From NCBI GenBank assembly GCA_021202205.1, contig JAJQDJ010000200.1, positions 1 through 10,832 of the forward strand: a stretch of DNA of 10,832 nt, in the 5' to 3' direction. The notes below the pieces were generated by a model, which worked only from the letters and a program-made list of their open reading frames with translations, was not told where the DNA came from and did no database searches. Shown here piece after piece: positions 1-7,998 of the stretch. The DNA comes from Erysipelotrichaceae bacterium. Lineage in GTDB: Bacteria; Bacillota_I; Bacilli_A; Erysipelotrichales; Coprobacillaceae. The first letter of the stretch is position 1. Each line of letters starts with the position of its first letter. The translations under genes and the position numbers were made by a program.

Positions 1-64
1 GAATTTATTTAAAAATCTTTTAAATTTCTTCTTGACATTTTACCAGACGACTATTCTTTATTTG

Positions 65-92
65 ATTATAACGTACACTCTGGCAAAAGCAA
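65..92 (-). promoter_or_regulatory. Possible minus-strand promoter pointing out of the window
   Basis: On the minus strand there is a perfect -10 TATAAT (65-70) and, 16 bases upstream, TTGCTT (87-92), which matches only the first half of a -35 box. It would transcribe leftward out of the window. The -35 lies inside a small inverted repeat, GGCA-8 bases-TGCC (82-97), which might be an operator. In DNA this AT-rich a perfect -10 is not rare, so the call is weak. Confidence 0.3.
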
Positions 93-218
93 ATGCCTAG
101 TTTCGATAAAAAATTATGCCTATAAAGCATGTTACTATATATTAACTCATAAATTAAGATATATTTGAATTTATTATTTATATACTCTAAAGATCATCAA
201 AAATGAATAGGTTTAAAA

Positions 219-243
219 AGATATCTCGGTGTTAAAGTCGAGA
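219..243 (-). terminator. Weak terminator-like hairpin after the antitoxin pseudogene
   Basis: On the minus strand TCTCG (239-243) and CGAGA (224-228) form a five-base-pair stem with a ten-base loop, followed after a short gap by TTTTT. It sits just past the antitoxin stop codon. The stem is short and the T run is not immediately adjacent, so this is only suggestive. Confidence 0.3.
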
Positions 244-253
244 CTGTGTCTGC

Positions 254-562
254 TTATGCACGCGGATAAATGCTAAGGGTATATTTATTATTTTCCATAT
301 TTCTCTTCATCGAAGCAAGGCAAAGATGTTCTTCTTCTGGCTCAGCACCTGCATCAATTACATCTAAAGCTTCAATAACAAGCATTACTACCTGTGCTTC
401 TGCCATTGTTTTTTCATAAAGTGGAATACTCCTAAGAATCATTTCTCCATATCCATTTTTTGTAATGATAATAGGAAAATCACTTTATTGACAGATTTTA
501 GTAATTTGTGCTTTGTGTTTAAGTTCATTAATTGATATTACTTTTGGTAAAGACTACAACAT
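254..562 (-). pseudogene. Phd/YefM-family antitoxin, broken by two in-frame stops
   Basis: The frame from ATG at 562 (with GGAGGT eight bases upstream) to TAA at 254-256 spans 102 residue positions, a normal length for the Phd/YefM antitoxin family. The core ITKNGYGEM, followed by an LYEKTMAEA helix and an ALDVIDAGAEP segment, matches the family hallmark (ITKNGYGDMV...YEKTLAE). Phd/YefM proteins bind operator DNA through the N-terminal half and neutralise a RelE/YoeB or Doc toxin through the C-terminal half. Two stops interrupt the same frame: TAG at codon 3 (554-556) and TAA at codon 26 (485-487). No frameshift is needed to read through. The only intact part that could start on its own is from ATG at 442 (62 residues), which lacks the N-terminal dimerisation and DNA-binding half and has no good ribosome-binding site. 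No toxin gene is adjacent. The family call is confident; decayed orphan is inference. Confidence 0.75.
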
Positions 563-590
563 ATTTATACACCTCCAAAATAAAGAAAAC

Positions 591-620
591 AAAAAAGTGT
601 TGATCATTATCAACACTTTT
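591..620 (-). terminator. Intrinsic terminator of leuS
   Basis: A 12-base-pair perfect stem, AAAAGTGTTGAT (593-604) with ATCAACACTTTT (609-620) and a four-base loop, lies ten bases beyond the leuS stop codon. On the minus strand it ends in a run of six or more T. The flanking A/T runs on both sides would let it work in either direction. Confidence 0.9.
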
Positions 621-629
621 ATATACATA

Positions 630-3026
630 TTATTTTACTACGACATTGACAATTTTATTAGTTACTACAATCACTTTAGTAATTGTTTTACCTTCTGTAA
701 AGTTTTTAACATTAGGTTGTGATAATGCCAATTCTTCAACAACTGCTTTGTCCTCGTCTTTGTTGACAGTAATCTTAGCACGTAATTTACCATTAACTTG
801 TACAGCCATTTCAACAGTAGATTGAACTATTTTTGATTCATCATATGTTGGCCATGTTTCATAAGCTAATGTATGATCATGACCTAATAATTCCCACATT
901 TCTTCACTTACATGAGGAGCAATACAACTTAACATTTTAACCAATGCTTCTGCATATGGACGATATAATGTCTTAGCTTTATAGGCCTCATTAACAAATA
1001 TCATCATTTGGGAAATTGCAGTATTAAAATCTAATGATTCATAATCATTTGTAACTTTCTTAACTGTTGCATTATAGATATAATCTAATGAATGATCATT
1101 TTCATCAGAGAGTTTATTAGATTCAACAATCAAACGATAAACACGATCCAACCATTTTCTAGAACCATCTAAACCATCTTCTGACCAAGGCAAGCTTGCT
1201 TCTAAAGGCCCCATAAACATTTCATATAGACGTAATGCATCTGCACCATGACTTTCTACAATGTCATCAGGATTGACAACATTACCTCTTGATTTAGACA
1301 TTTTTTCATTGTTGCTACCAAGAATCATACCTTGATGGAATAAACGTTGCCAAGGTTCTTTACATTTTACAACACCTGCATCATACAATACTTTATGCCA
1401 AAAGCGTGAATATAATAAATGTAATACAGCATGTTCAGCACCACCAATATACAAATCAACAGGTAACCATTTTTCCAATACTTCAGGATCACATATCCCT
1501 TTATCATTATGTGGATCTAAATAGCGAATATAATACCAACATGAACCAGCCCATTGAGGCATAGTGTTCGTTTCTCTACGTCCTTTAACACCATCAATTT
1601 CAACATTCAACCAATCTTCACAATGTGCAAGTGGTGATTCACCATTATCATGTGGTTCAAAGTTTTGTGCAGCTGGCAATTCTAATGGCAATTCATCTAA
1701 TGGAACTGTACGCATTGTACCGTCTTCCATATGCACGATAGGTATTGGTTCACCCCAATATCTTTGTCTTGAAAACAACCAATCACGAAGTTTATAAGAT
1801 ACTTTTGCTTCACCGCAATGATGCTCTTCTAACCATTGAATCATTGTAGAAATAGCATCTTCTTTATTCATCCCATCCAAGAACCCAGAATTAATGTGAA
1901 TACCATCTTCTGTCCAGGCTTCTTTAGATATATCTCCACCTTCTAGTACTTGAATAATATCAATGTTAAATTTTTTAGCAAATTCCCAATCGCGCGTATC
2001 ATGAGCAGGAACAGCCATAATAGCTCCTGTTCCATAACTTGCCAAAACATAATCAGCAATCCAGATAGGAACCAACTTATTATTAACTGGATTTATCGCA
2101 TAAGCGCCAGTAAATACACCTGTTTTTTCTTTTGATAATTCTGTTCTTTCTAAATCTGATTTAGATGCACAAGCCTTCTTATAATCAGCAACTTCTTGTT
2201 TATATTCATCAGTTGTAATCTCATCTACATAAGGATGTTCTGGTGATAAAACACAATAAGTCGCACCAAATAAAGTATCACAACGTGTTGTAAAGACAGT
2301 AAAAATCTTATCAGTACCATCAATCTTAAAATCAACATTAGCACCTACTGATTTACCTATCCAGTTACGTTGCATTTGTTTTGTAGCTTCAGGCCAGTCT
2401 AACTCATCTAAATCATCCAATAATCTTTCAGCATATTTTGTGATTCTTAAAACCCATTGACGCATTGGTTTACGTACGACTGGATAGCCCCCACGTTCAC
2501 TCTTACCATCAATGACCTCTTCATTGGCCAATACACATTTTAATTCTGGACACCAGTTAACTGGAATTTCATCAATGTAAGCTAATCCAGCGTCATATAA
2601 TTTTGTAAAAATCCATTGTGTCCACTTATAATATTCAGGATCGCTTGTCGATACTTCTCTATCCCAATCATAAGAAAATCCTAATGATTTAATTTGTTTT
2701 CTAAAAGTATCAATATTCTTTTTTGTAAATTCTGCAGGATGGTGTCCTGTCTGAATAGCATATTGTTCAGCAGGTAATCCAAATGAGTCAAATCCCATTG
2801 GATGCAATACATTATATCCTTGCATTCTCTTCATTCTAGAAACAATATCAGTTGCAGTATAGCCTTCAGGATGGCCTACATGTAAACCTTGTCCAGATGG
2901 ATAAGGAAACATATCTACAGCATAATACTTTGGTTTTGAAAAATCATGAACATCACATTGAAATGTCTTATTGTCTTCCCAGTACTTTTGCCACTTCTTT
3001 TCAATTTTTTTGTGATCAAACGGCAT
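630..3026 (-). CDS. leuS: Leucine--tRNA ligase (LeuRS)
   Basis: This enzyme charges tRNA-Leu with leucine using ATP in the cytoplasm and hydrolyses mischarged products. The protein is 798 residues, typical for bacterial LeuRS. The class I signature HVGH (49-52, in FPYPSGQGLHVGH) and KMSKS (575-579) form the ATP site. The inserted CP1 editing domain shows FTTRCDTLFGAT (about 245-256) and GTGAIMAVPAHDTRDWEF (about 332-349); the last motif contains the aspartate that positions the misacylated amino acid. The tail from about 610 is the anticodon-binding and C-terminal region. The start is supported by AGGAGGA eight bases upstream of ATG. The gene stands alone, with a T-box leader upstream and a strong terminator downstream, so it is probably a single-gene unit induced when tRNA-Leu is uncharged. 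The frame is intact with no internal stop, which matters for judging the neighbouring broken genes. Confidence 0.98.
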   Translation of the reverse strand: MPFDHKKIEKKWQKYWEDNKTFQCDVHDFSKPKYYAVDMFPYPSGQGLHVGHPEGYTATDIVSRMKRMQGYNVLHPMGFDSFGLPAEQYAIQTGHHPAEFTKKNIDTFRKQIKSLGFSYDWDREVSTSDPEYYKWTQWIFTKLYDAGLAYIDEIPVNWCPELKCVLANEEVIDGKSERGGYPVVRKPMRQWVLRITKYAERLLDDLDELDWPEATKQMQRNWIGKSVGANVDFKIDGTDKIFTVFTTRCDTLFGATYCVLSPEHPYVDEITTDEYKQEVADYKKACASKSDLERTELSKEKTGVFTGAYAINPVNNKLVPIWIADYVLASYGTGAIMAVPAHDTRDWEFAKKFNIDIIQVLEGGDISKEAWTEDGIHINSGFLDGMNKEDAISTMIQWLEEHHCGEAKVSYKLRDWLFSRQRYWGEPIPIVHMEDGTMRTVPLDELPLELPAAQNFEPHDNGESPLAHCEDWLNVEIDGVKGRRETNTMPQWAGSCWYYIRYLDPHNDKGICDPEVLEKWLPVDLYIGGAEHAVLHLLYSRFWHKVLYDAGVVKCKEPWQRLFHQGMILGSNNEKMSKSRGNVVNPDDIVESHGADALRLYEMFMGPLEASLPWSEDGLDGSRKWLDRVYRLIVESNKLSDENDHSLDYIYNATVKKVTNDYESLDFNTAISQMMIFVNEAYKAKTLYRPYAEALVKMLSCIAPHVSEEMWELLGHDHTLAYETWPTYDESKIVQSTVEMAVQVNGKLRAKITVNKDEDKAVVEELALSQPNVKNFTEGKTITKVIVVTNKIVNVVVK

Positions 3027-3042
3027 AATTAATTCCTCCTCT

Positions 3043-3075
3043 AAAAATAAAAAAAGTCGTCCTCTAAGGACGACT
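3043..3075 (-). terminator. T-box-controlled attenuator terminator upstream of leuS
   Basis: A nine-base-pair perfect stem, AGTCGTCCT (3055-3063) with AGGACGACT (3067-3075) and a three-base loop, is followed on the minus strand by a T-rich run. It lies between the T-box motif and the leuS ribosome-binding site. It is the default-off structure that forms unless uncharged tRNA stabilises the alternative antiterminator. Confidence 0.95.
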
Positions 3076-3272
3076 ATCTATCGCGTTACCACCTTAGTTT
3101 ACATTTTAAAAAAATGTACCCTCGAAACTTTAACGCAGTTATACGACAAAAACTACTTCATTCATCTTTGCATCTCCTAGGCGAGTTCACCACTTCCAAT
3201 GACTTATTTCCACCACCCATAAGTTCTCTATCCATTAAGTTATGATTACTACTCCTAATCGTTGAATTTTAC
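3043..3272 (-). promoter_or_regulatory. T-box leader (leucine) controlling leuS
   Basis: The roughly 230-base leader reads on the minus strand as a T-box riboswitch. The conserved T-box sequence AGGTGGTAACGCG is at 3082-3094, just before the attenuator hairpin. In the 5' stem I region the expected AGAGAA and GGTGGTGG-type elements are present, and the specifier-loop context GAA-CTC-GCC places CTC (3183-3185), a leucine codon, as the specifier. This agrees with the downstream leuS. In this family, pairing of the specifier with the anticodon and of the T-box bulge with the free tRNA CCA end promotes readthrough when tRNA-Leu is uncharged. The specifier assignment comes from sequence context, not a folded model. 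Confidence 0.93.
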
Positions 3273-3278
3273 TCACTC

Positions 3279-3306
3279 ATTATATCATAGATTTAATGAA
3301 TTTCAA
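3279..3306 (-). promoter_or_regulatory. Sigma-A promoter of the leuS T-box transcript
   Basis: Minus-strand TTGAAA (3301-3306) and a perfect TATAAT (3279-3284) are separated by 16 bases. Transcription would start near 3272, directly ahead of the T-box stem I. Position and quality make this the likely leuS promoter. Confidence 0.85.
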
Positions 3307-3356
3307 CTTGTTTTTTATACTTTTATAAGGTCAAAAAATATTATAATAAAACAAAC

Positions 3357-5213
3357 TTATTCTTTTAAAGCATTAACTGTATTGAGTCTTAATATATATA
3401 ATAAAGGTGGTATTTGACTTATAAAAATAAGTATATAAGAAAGTATATATACAATAACTAATATTCTAAAATCAATCTTGAATGTAAAAGAATCATTCAA
3501 TAAAACTCCACTAACAATATTATTCAATAAGGAAATACAATTGAAATAGAGTATTGTTGAAAATATTTGAGCTAATAAAACAATTTCTAGTGATTCATAT
3601 AAAACAATTCTTACAATATCAAAAGTATTTGCACCAAAGCATTTCATAATAGCCAAATCCTTTTTCTTTTGTACAATATTTAAAAACATGACTTCACCAA
3701 TTAAAAACAGAGAGGAAAGTATTGCTAAAAAAGAAAAAATGAGTAGAATCATTCTGACTTGGTTCATAGTATCTGATATGCTTTGCGCTGTCGAAGCACC
3801 AACTTCTTTAAATTGAAAACTAGGATAATCATTTTCTAATTGTTCAATAACATTACTTCTATCACTATCTTTATTGACATATATAATACCTAGACTAGCC
3901 GAAACATTGGACACATCAAAGTCATAAACAGATGACAGTAAATATATATAAGCATGTTTCATAGTATAAATCGTATCTAAAGTCGTTGATTGGTTAGTAA
4001 TTCCTACAACTTTATATTCTATTGCTTTAACATTAAGTCCATGTTGATACCATCCATAGACTTTTTTCCCAATGAGTTCAGATAAATCACTATCTTGACA
4101 TAGATATTTTGCGGTAGATAAAGATACTAGTATTTCATAATTTTGAGTAGGATATGTTCCTATCTCTAATGCTAAATCATCATATGGAGAAGTATCATCA
4201 CCAATAAATAAAGTATTTGATTCCTGATATCTTTCTCCCTTAAAACTTATACCTAGAAATTCATAATCATCTAAATACATTTCAGCTTTGATAATAGTCG
4301 AATAATCATTAAACTGATCTATAATATCCAATGTTAAAGATTCATGATTGGATGTTTGAAAACTAATAGATGAGGCTGGGACAAGAGAATAAACATAATT
4401 AATGAGTTCCTGTTCTAAGTTTGTACTTAAAGTGAGAGTAAAAACAATGCAAAGTAACGATACACATAAACCAAAAACAAGCTGAAAGGAACGACTTTTA
4501 TGAGACATGAAAGAACTCATTGATAAACGTAAATGTGAAAAATGAATTTTAGAAGTCGTTTTTGGCTTATTCATATGTTTCATAGGATTATCAATTACTT
4601 GATGATGTATTATATAACCATCCTTCATCTCATAAATTTCATCGCTATATTTTTCCACAAGTTGTTGATTATGTGAAACAAGTATGACCAAGCGATTTCG
4701 TGATTCTTCTTTTAAAAGCTGCATCACTTGATCACTATGATCAGGATCTAAAGAACCAGTAGGCTCATCACATAACAAAATATCACTTAAATGATAACGT
4801 GATCTTAAATAAGCCAAACGTTGTCTTTGACCTAGTGATAAATCTTTCATTTTAGCTTGCTTCAAATCATCTAAATCAAGTAAAATTTTCTGTTTCTCTT
4901 GTGGATGAAAAAATTGTGGCAAAGCCACATTTTCCTTTATTGATAGCCACATATTTAAATGAAACTGTTGAAATATAAAACTCACATGTTTACGTCGATA
5001 GCTTGCAAGATGCTTCTTAACACTTTTATTATTAAATAATATATCTCCTTGAAAATCATCATCTATACCACCTATAATATTGAGCAATGTACTTTTACCA
5101 CAACCAGAAGGCCCAATAATTGAAACAATACCGCATTCAGGAAAGACCATATTAATGTCATCCAATACCTTTTGATAATCATATCTTTTAACAATATGTT
5201 TTAATTCTAACAT
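3357..5213 (-). CDS. MacB-like ABC transporter, ATPase fused to FtsX-like permease (second of pair)
   Basis: The 618-residue protein has an N-terminal ATPase (about 1-205) and an FtsX-type permease. Seen in the ATPase: Walker A GPSGCGKST (34-42), Q-loop FIFQQ, Walker B ILLCDEP (145-151), D-loop SLD (154-156) and H-loop His181. The signature is LSLGQ (125-129) rather than LSGGQ, losing the first glycine. Membrane segments are near 243-263, 486-510, 540-562 and 583-605, with a large extracytoplasmic domain of about 220 residues between the first two. That is the MacB layout: one helix, a big outer domain, then three helices. The family couples ATP hydrolysis to movement of the outer domain, used in peptide export, antimicrobial resistance or lipoprotein handling; the substrate here is unknown. 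It starts two bases after the previous gene's TAG, with GGGAGGAA overlapping that stop, so translation is coupled and the two proteins probably form a heterodimer. No two-component system or precursor peptide is next to it. Confidence 0.88.
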   Translation of the reverse strand: MLELKHIVKRYDYQKVLDDINMVFPECGIVSIIGPSGCGKSTLLNIIGGIDDDFQGDILFNNKSVKKHLASYRRKHVSFIFQQFHLNMWLSIKENVALPQFFHPQEKQKILLDLDDLKQAKMKDLSLGQRQRLAYLRSRYHLSDILLCDEPTGSLDPDHSDQVMQLLKEESRNRLVILVSHNQQLVEKYSDEIYEMKDGYIIHHQVIDNPMKHMNKPKTTSKIHFSHLRLSMSSFMSHKSRSFQLVFGLCVSLLCIVFTLTLSTNLEQELINYVYSLVPASSISFQTSNHESLTLDIIDQFNDYSTIIKAEMYLDDYEFLGISFKGERYQESNTLFIGDDTSPYDDLALEIGTYPTQNYEILVSLSTAKYLCQDSDLSELIGKKVYGWYQHGLNVKAIEYKVVGITNQSTTLDTIYTMKHAYIYLLSSVYDFDVSNVSASLGIIYVNKDSDRSNVIEQLENDYPSFQFKEVGASTAQSISDTMNQVRMILLIFSFLAILSSLFLIGEVMFLNIVQKKKDLAIMKCFGANTFDIVRIVLYESLEIVLLAQIFSTILYFNCISLLNNIVSGVLLNDSFTFKIDFRILVIVYILSYILIFISQIPPLLYILRLNTVNALKE

Positions 5214-5215
5214 AG

Positions 5216-6996
5216 CTATTCCTCCCTTAAAACATCAATCTTATTGACATGCATCATTGTACGTATTGGAAGCATGACAGATAATATACACATTAACATA
5301 TATATAATAAAAATAAGAATAAAAAAATCATACTGACTAATTATTATTTTCTCTAATGATAAAGAAAAACCAATTACTTCTTTTAAAATCAATATCTCAT
5401 TCATATAATAGTAAAATACCCCTGCTATTATGCAACCTCCACTAGCCATAACAATTCCTAATAAAACAGCTTCTAATAATGACAATAACAATAATCTACT
5501 TTTATTCATTCCCAATGATAACAAATAAGCAACATCATGCTTTCTTTCAAAATAAATAATGGATTCAACAATACTTATCAACAACAACGAAATAAAAAAA
5601 CTAATGCCAACAAAAACATATGCAACAAGTTTTGCAATATCTAATAAAGCCTGATAATTATCTACACGTTCAATCACTTCACTATAAACAATATAATCTT
5701 CTTCTAAATATTGATAAAGTTCTCTTGTATATTGATTTTTTGCTTCTATAACAAGTGTATAATCATCTTTAAGTTCAGGATAATTATTTTTAATAGAAGA
5801 TAAAAAGTAAATTTCATTTGTAGAAAAAATATCTTTTTCTAATACACCTACAATTTCTATCGTTTGAGATGTCCCACTATATTTTAATTGTAATGTGGAT
5901 GGATAATTTAACTCCTCATATAAGCTATAACTTATAACAACTTCTTCATTATTGAACGGTAATCTCCCTTTTGATAAACGAATATGTGTAGTTGAAATAG
6001 GTAAAACCGAAATAAGTGCTGATATTTGATTAGCATCATTATAAAAACTTAATGCATCTAAATAATAATCATAACTGATATTAGCAATCATATCATTTTG
6101 TATATATGTTTCAAAATAGCTATTATCTTTCTTTTCAATGGTCATGATATAAGCATTTACTGCACTATTCTCACTTTGATTAATAACATCTAAAATGCCA
6201 TTCATTCCGGTAACAATACTAAAAAATGCCAATATAACAATCCACTGAAACAAAAAAAGAAATAATAATTTATTTCTTTGATAGATGAGTTGTCGCATAG
6301 GATAATATAGAATGGGATAAAAGCAATGCTTAATGGGTTCAGTATAAATTGATTGATCAGATGATATTGTACCTAGTAGTTTCCCTTTTTCCAATGTCAA
6401 AACATCATCACAATAATCTTTTAACAATTCTTTATCATGAGAAACAACAATAACTAATGATTGCTGTGATAATTTTTGAAGTAGTTGCATAACCTCATTG
6501 GCCTGATCTTGATGCAATGATCCTGTTGGTTCATCACATAGAATGATAGTGGATTGTTTAAGCATTGCTTTACAAATAGAAATACGCTTGAGTTGTCCAC
6601 CTGATAGTTGTAATGGGTAGCGATGCATTAGAGAATGAATACCAAGAATTTTTGATATTTTTTCTAAGTATTGTTTAGAGTAAGGAAGAGAACTTACCTG
6701 TGTAGCTAAAACAATATTTTCTTCAACATTCAAAGAATCAATATAATCTTTATTTTGCATCATATATGAAATATGATTTCTAATAAATTGATTATAATCA
6801 TCAATGATTGCATTGTTATAAAGTATTTCCCCATCAAAATTTTGATCGAGCATCCAATAATATAAAGCAAAGTACTTTTACCACATCCACTTTCTCCTTG
6901 AATACCTATCAACCCATGGTCAGGAAGTGTTATAGATATATTATCTAATATTACTCTTTCCTGAAATTTTTTAGTTATATGTTTTAGTTCTAACAT
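5216..6996 (-). pseudogene. MacB-like ABC transporter, first of pair, with a one-base frameshift
   Basis: Read across the shift, this is a protein of about 593 residues, a paralogue of the next gene with the same ATPase-FtsX fusion. Residues 1-48 come from ATG at 6996 (AAAGGAGG upstream) and include Walker A GESGCGKST (34-42). The frame then runs off, and homology resumes in the -1 frame from 6853 (LDQNFDGEILYNN matches IDDDFQGDILFNN of the partner). One base is missing near 6853-6856. The rest is well preserved: signature LSGGQ (131-135), Walker B ILCDE (152-156), H-loop His187, membrane helices near 245-264, 457-478, 507-530 and 557-576. The D-loop is SLH instead of SLD (160-162). The ATG at 6853 has no ribosome-binding site, and a restart there would lack Walker A. 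Good conservation after the shift argues for a very recent lesion or a sequence error. It ends in TAG, two bases before the next start. Confidence 0.82.
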
Positions 6997-7011
6997 TTCA
7001 TCCTCCTTTAT

Positions 7012-7019
7012 GTTATAAT
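7012..7019 (+). promoter_or_regulatory. Extended -10 promoter of the radical SAM gene
   Basis: TGTTATAAT (7011-7019) is an extended -10 element (TGn plus a perfect TATAAT) with no convincing -35. The predicted start near 7026 falls on the ribosome-binding site itself (GGTGAG, 7026-7031), so the transcript would have a leader of only about nine bases. The same palindromic TTATAA gives TATAAC on the other strand, where the ABC operon begins. Confidence 0.5.
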
Positions 7020-7034
7020 GCTAATGGTGAGAAT

Positions 7035-7982
7035 ATGAATACATTTCCTTATACGCTAGATAATAAACGTTATCATACTTATAATTATTTTTTAAAAACA
7101 AAATATAATAAAAAAATTGCTAAAGTATCTTTAAATGCTAATTTTACTTGTCCTAATAGAGATGGAAATAAAAGTGTTGGTGGATGTATTTTTTGTTCAA
7201 ATAGTGGTTCAGGTGATTTTGCAGGAAATGTCTATGATTCTTTGCAGCAACAATTCACTAATGTTTCTAAGGTAATGAGGCATAAATGGCCAGATTGTCA
7301 GTTTATTGCATATTTTCAAGCTAATACAAATACATATGGAAGTCTTCAAAGATTACAGGAAACATTTGAACCATTTGTTAATTATCCTGATGTTGTGGGA
7401 ATTGCTATAGCAGCCAGAGCAGATTGTTTAAGTGATGAGATATGTGATTATTTAGAAGATTTATCCAAACGTACTGATTTATATGTTGAATTAGGTTTAC
7501 AAACTATTCATGACAAAACTGCTAAACTGATTAATCGTGGACACGATTATCAAACATTTATAGAAGGATTAAACAAGCTTAGAGAAAGAAAGATTGATGT
7601 ATGTGTCCATATTATTAATGGCTTGCCTTATGAAACATATGATATGATGGTAGAAACCGCAAAGGCTGTAGGACAATTAGATATCCAAGGTTTAAAGATT
7701 CACAATTTGTATATATTAAAAAATACTACTTTACATCATATGTATTTAAATCAGCCTTTTGATATGCTAAGTAGAGAAGAATATATTAGCTTAGTAGTTA
7801 AACAATTAAGTTATATACCTGAAAATGTCGTCATTGAAAGATTAACTGGTGATGCCCCTTTAGATTTGCTTATTGAGCCTAAATGGTCTATCAAAAAAGT
7901 AACAATACTCAATGATATTGATAAGTTAATGAAAGCCAATGAAATATATCAAGGAAGCAATCTAAAAAAAGAATCCAACTAA
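7035..7982 (+). CDS. YhcC-type radical SAM protein (TIGR01212 family)
   Basis: A 315-residue protein, about the normal length of the YhcC/TIGR01212 family of radical SAM proteins related to Elp3. The [4Fe-4S] ligands are Cys39, Cys51 and Cys54 in CPNRDGNKSVGGCIFC; this wide-spaced cysteine motif with CPNRDG is characteristic of the family, unlike the usual CxxxCxxC. Further family-like stretches are YFQANTNTYG (about 92-101), GLQTIHDKTAKLINRGHDY and HIINGLPYET. Radical SAM enzymes cleave S-adenosylmethionine to start radical chemistry; the substrate of this family has not, to my knowledge, been firmly established, though a role in RNA modification is often suspected. The start has GGTGAG four bases upstream. 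The gene diverges from the ABC pair and converges on hpf, and its TAA stop sits in the loop of the shared terminator. The frame is intact. Confidence 0.92.
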   Translation: MNTFPYTLDNKRYHTYNYFLKTKYNKKIAKVSLNANFTCPNRDGNKSVGGCIFCSNSGSGDFAGNVYDSLQQQFTNVSKVMRHKWPDCQFIAYFQANTNTYGSLQRLQETFEPFVNYPDVVGIAIAARADCLSDEICDYLEDLSKRTDLYVELGLQTIHDKTAKLINRGHDYQTFIEGLNKLRERKIDVCVHIINGLPYETYDMMVETAKAVGQLDIQGLKIHNLYILKNTTLHHMYLNQPFDMLSREEYISLVVKQLSYIPENVVIERLTGDAPLDLLIEPKWSIKKVTILNDIDKLMKANEIYQGSNLKKESN

Positions 7983-7993
7983 TGGATTCTTTT
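7967..7993. terminator. Bidirectional terminator between the radical SAM gene and hpf
   Basis: AAAAGAATCC (7967-7976) and GGATTCTTTT (7984-7993) form a perfect ten-base-pair stem with a seven-base loop. A run of A precedes it and a run of T follows it, so it can end transcription from both sides. The radical SAM gene's stop codon (7980-7982) is inside the loop and its last codons form one arm, an economical overlap. Confidence 0.9.
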
Positions 7994-7998
7994 TCTTA

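Larger units (their letters stand above)
1..253. other. AT-rich stretch without a recognised gene
   Basis: I see no gene that I can name here. The minus strand has an open stretch of roughly 58 codons ending near the left edge, with an internal ATG and no ribosome-binding site or recognisable motif, so I do not call it. This is where the toxin partner of the neighbouring antitoxin would be expected if the order were antitoxin-toxin, but nothing here resembles RelE, ParE, YoeB or Doc. The stretch also holds a weak hairpin (224-243) and a possible minus-strand promoter (65-92), listed separately. Confidence 0.6.

Noticed and set aside
33..63. Plus-strand TTGACA at 33-38 as a promoter
   Set aside because: A perfect -35 hexamer, but no acceptable -10 at 16-18 bases and no gene behind it.
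513..722. Plus-strand open frame of 69 codons
   Set aside because: It crosses the leuS terminator hairpin and the leuS 3' end in antisense and has no family features.
1564..2135. Plus-strand open frames inside leuS (1564-1797 and 1950-2135)
   Set aside because: They are antisense shadows of strongly conserved LeuRS sequence, with no ribosome-binding site.
3307..3356. Terminator between the ABC pair and the leuS promoter
   Set aside because: Only an A/T palindrome without a stable stem is visible, so transcription from the ABC operon may run into the leuS leader.
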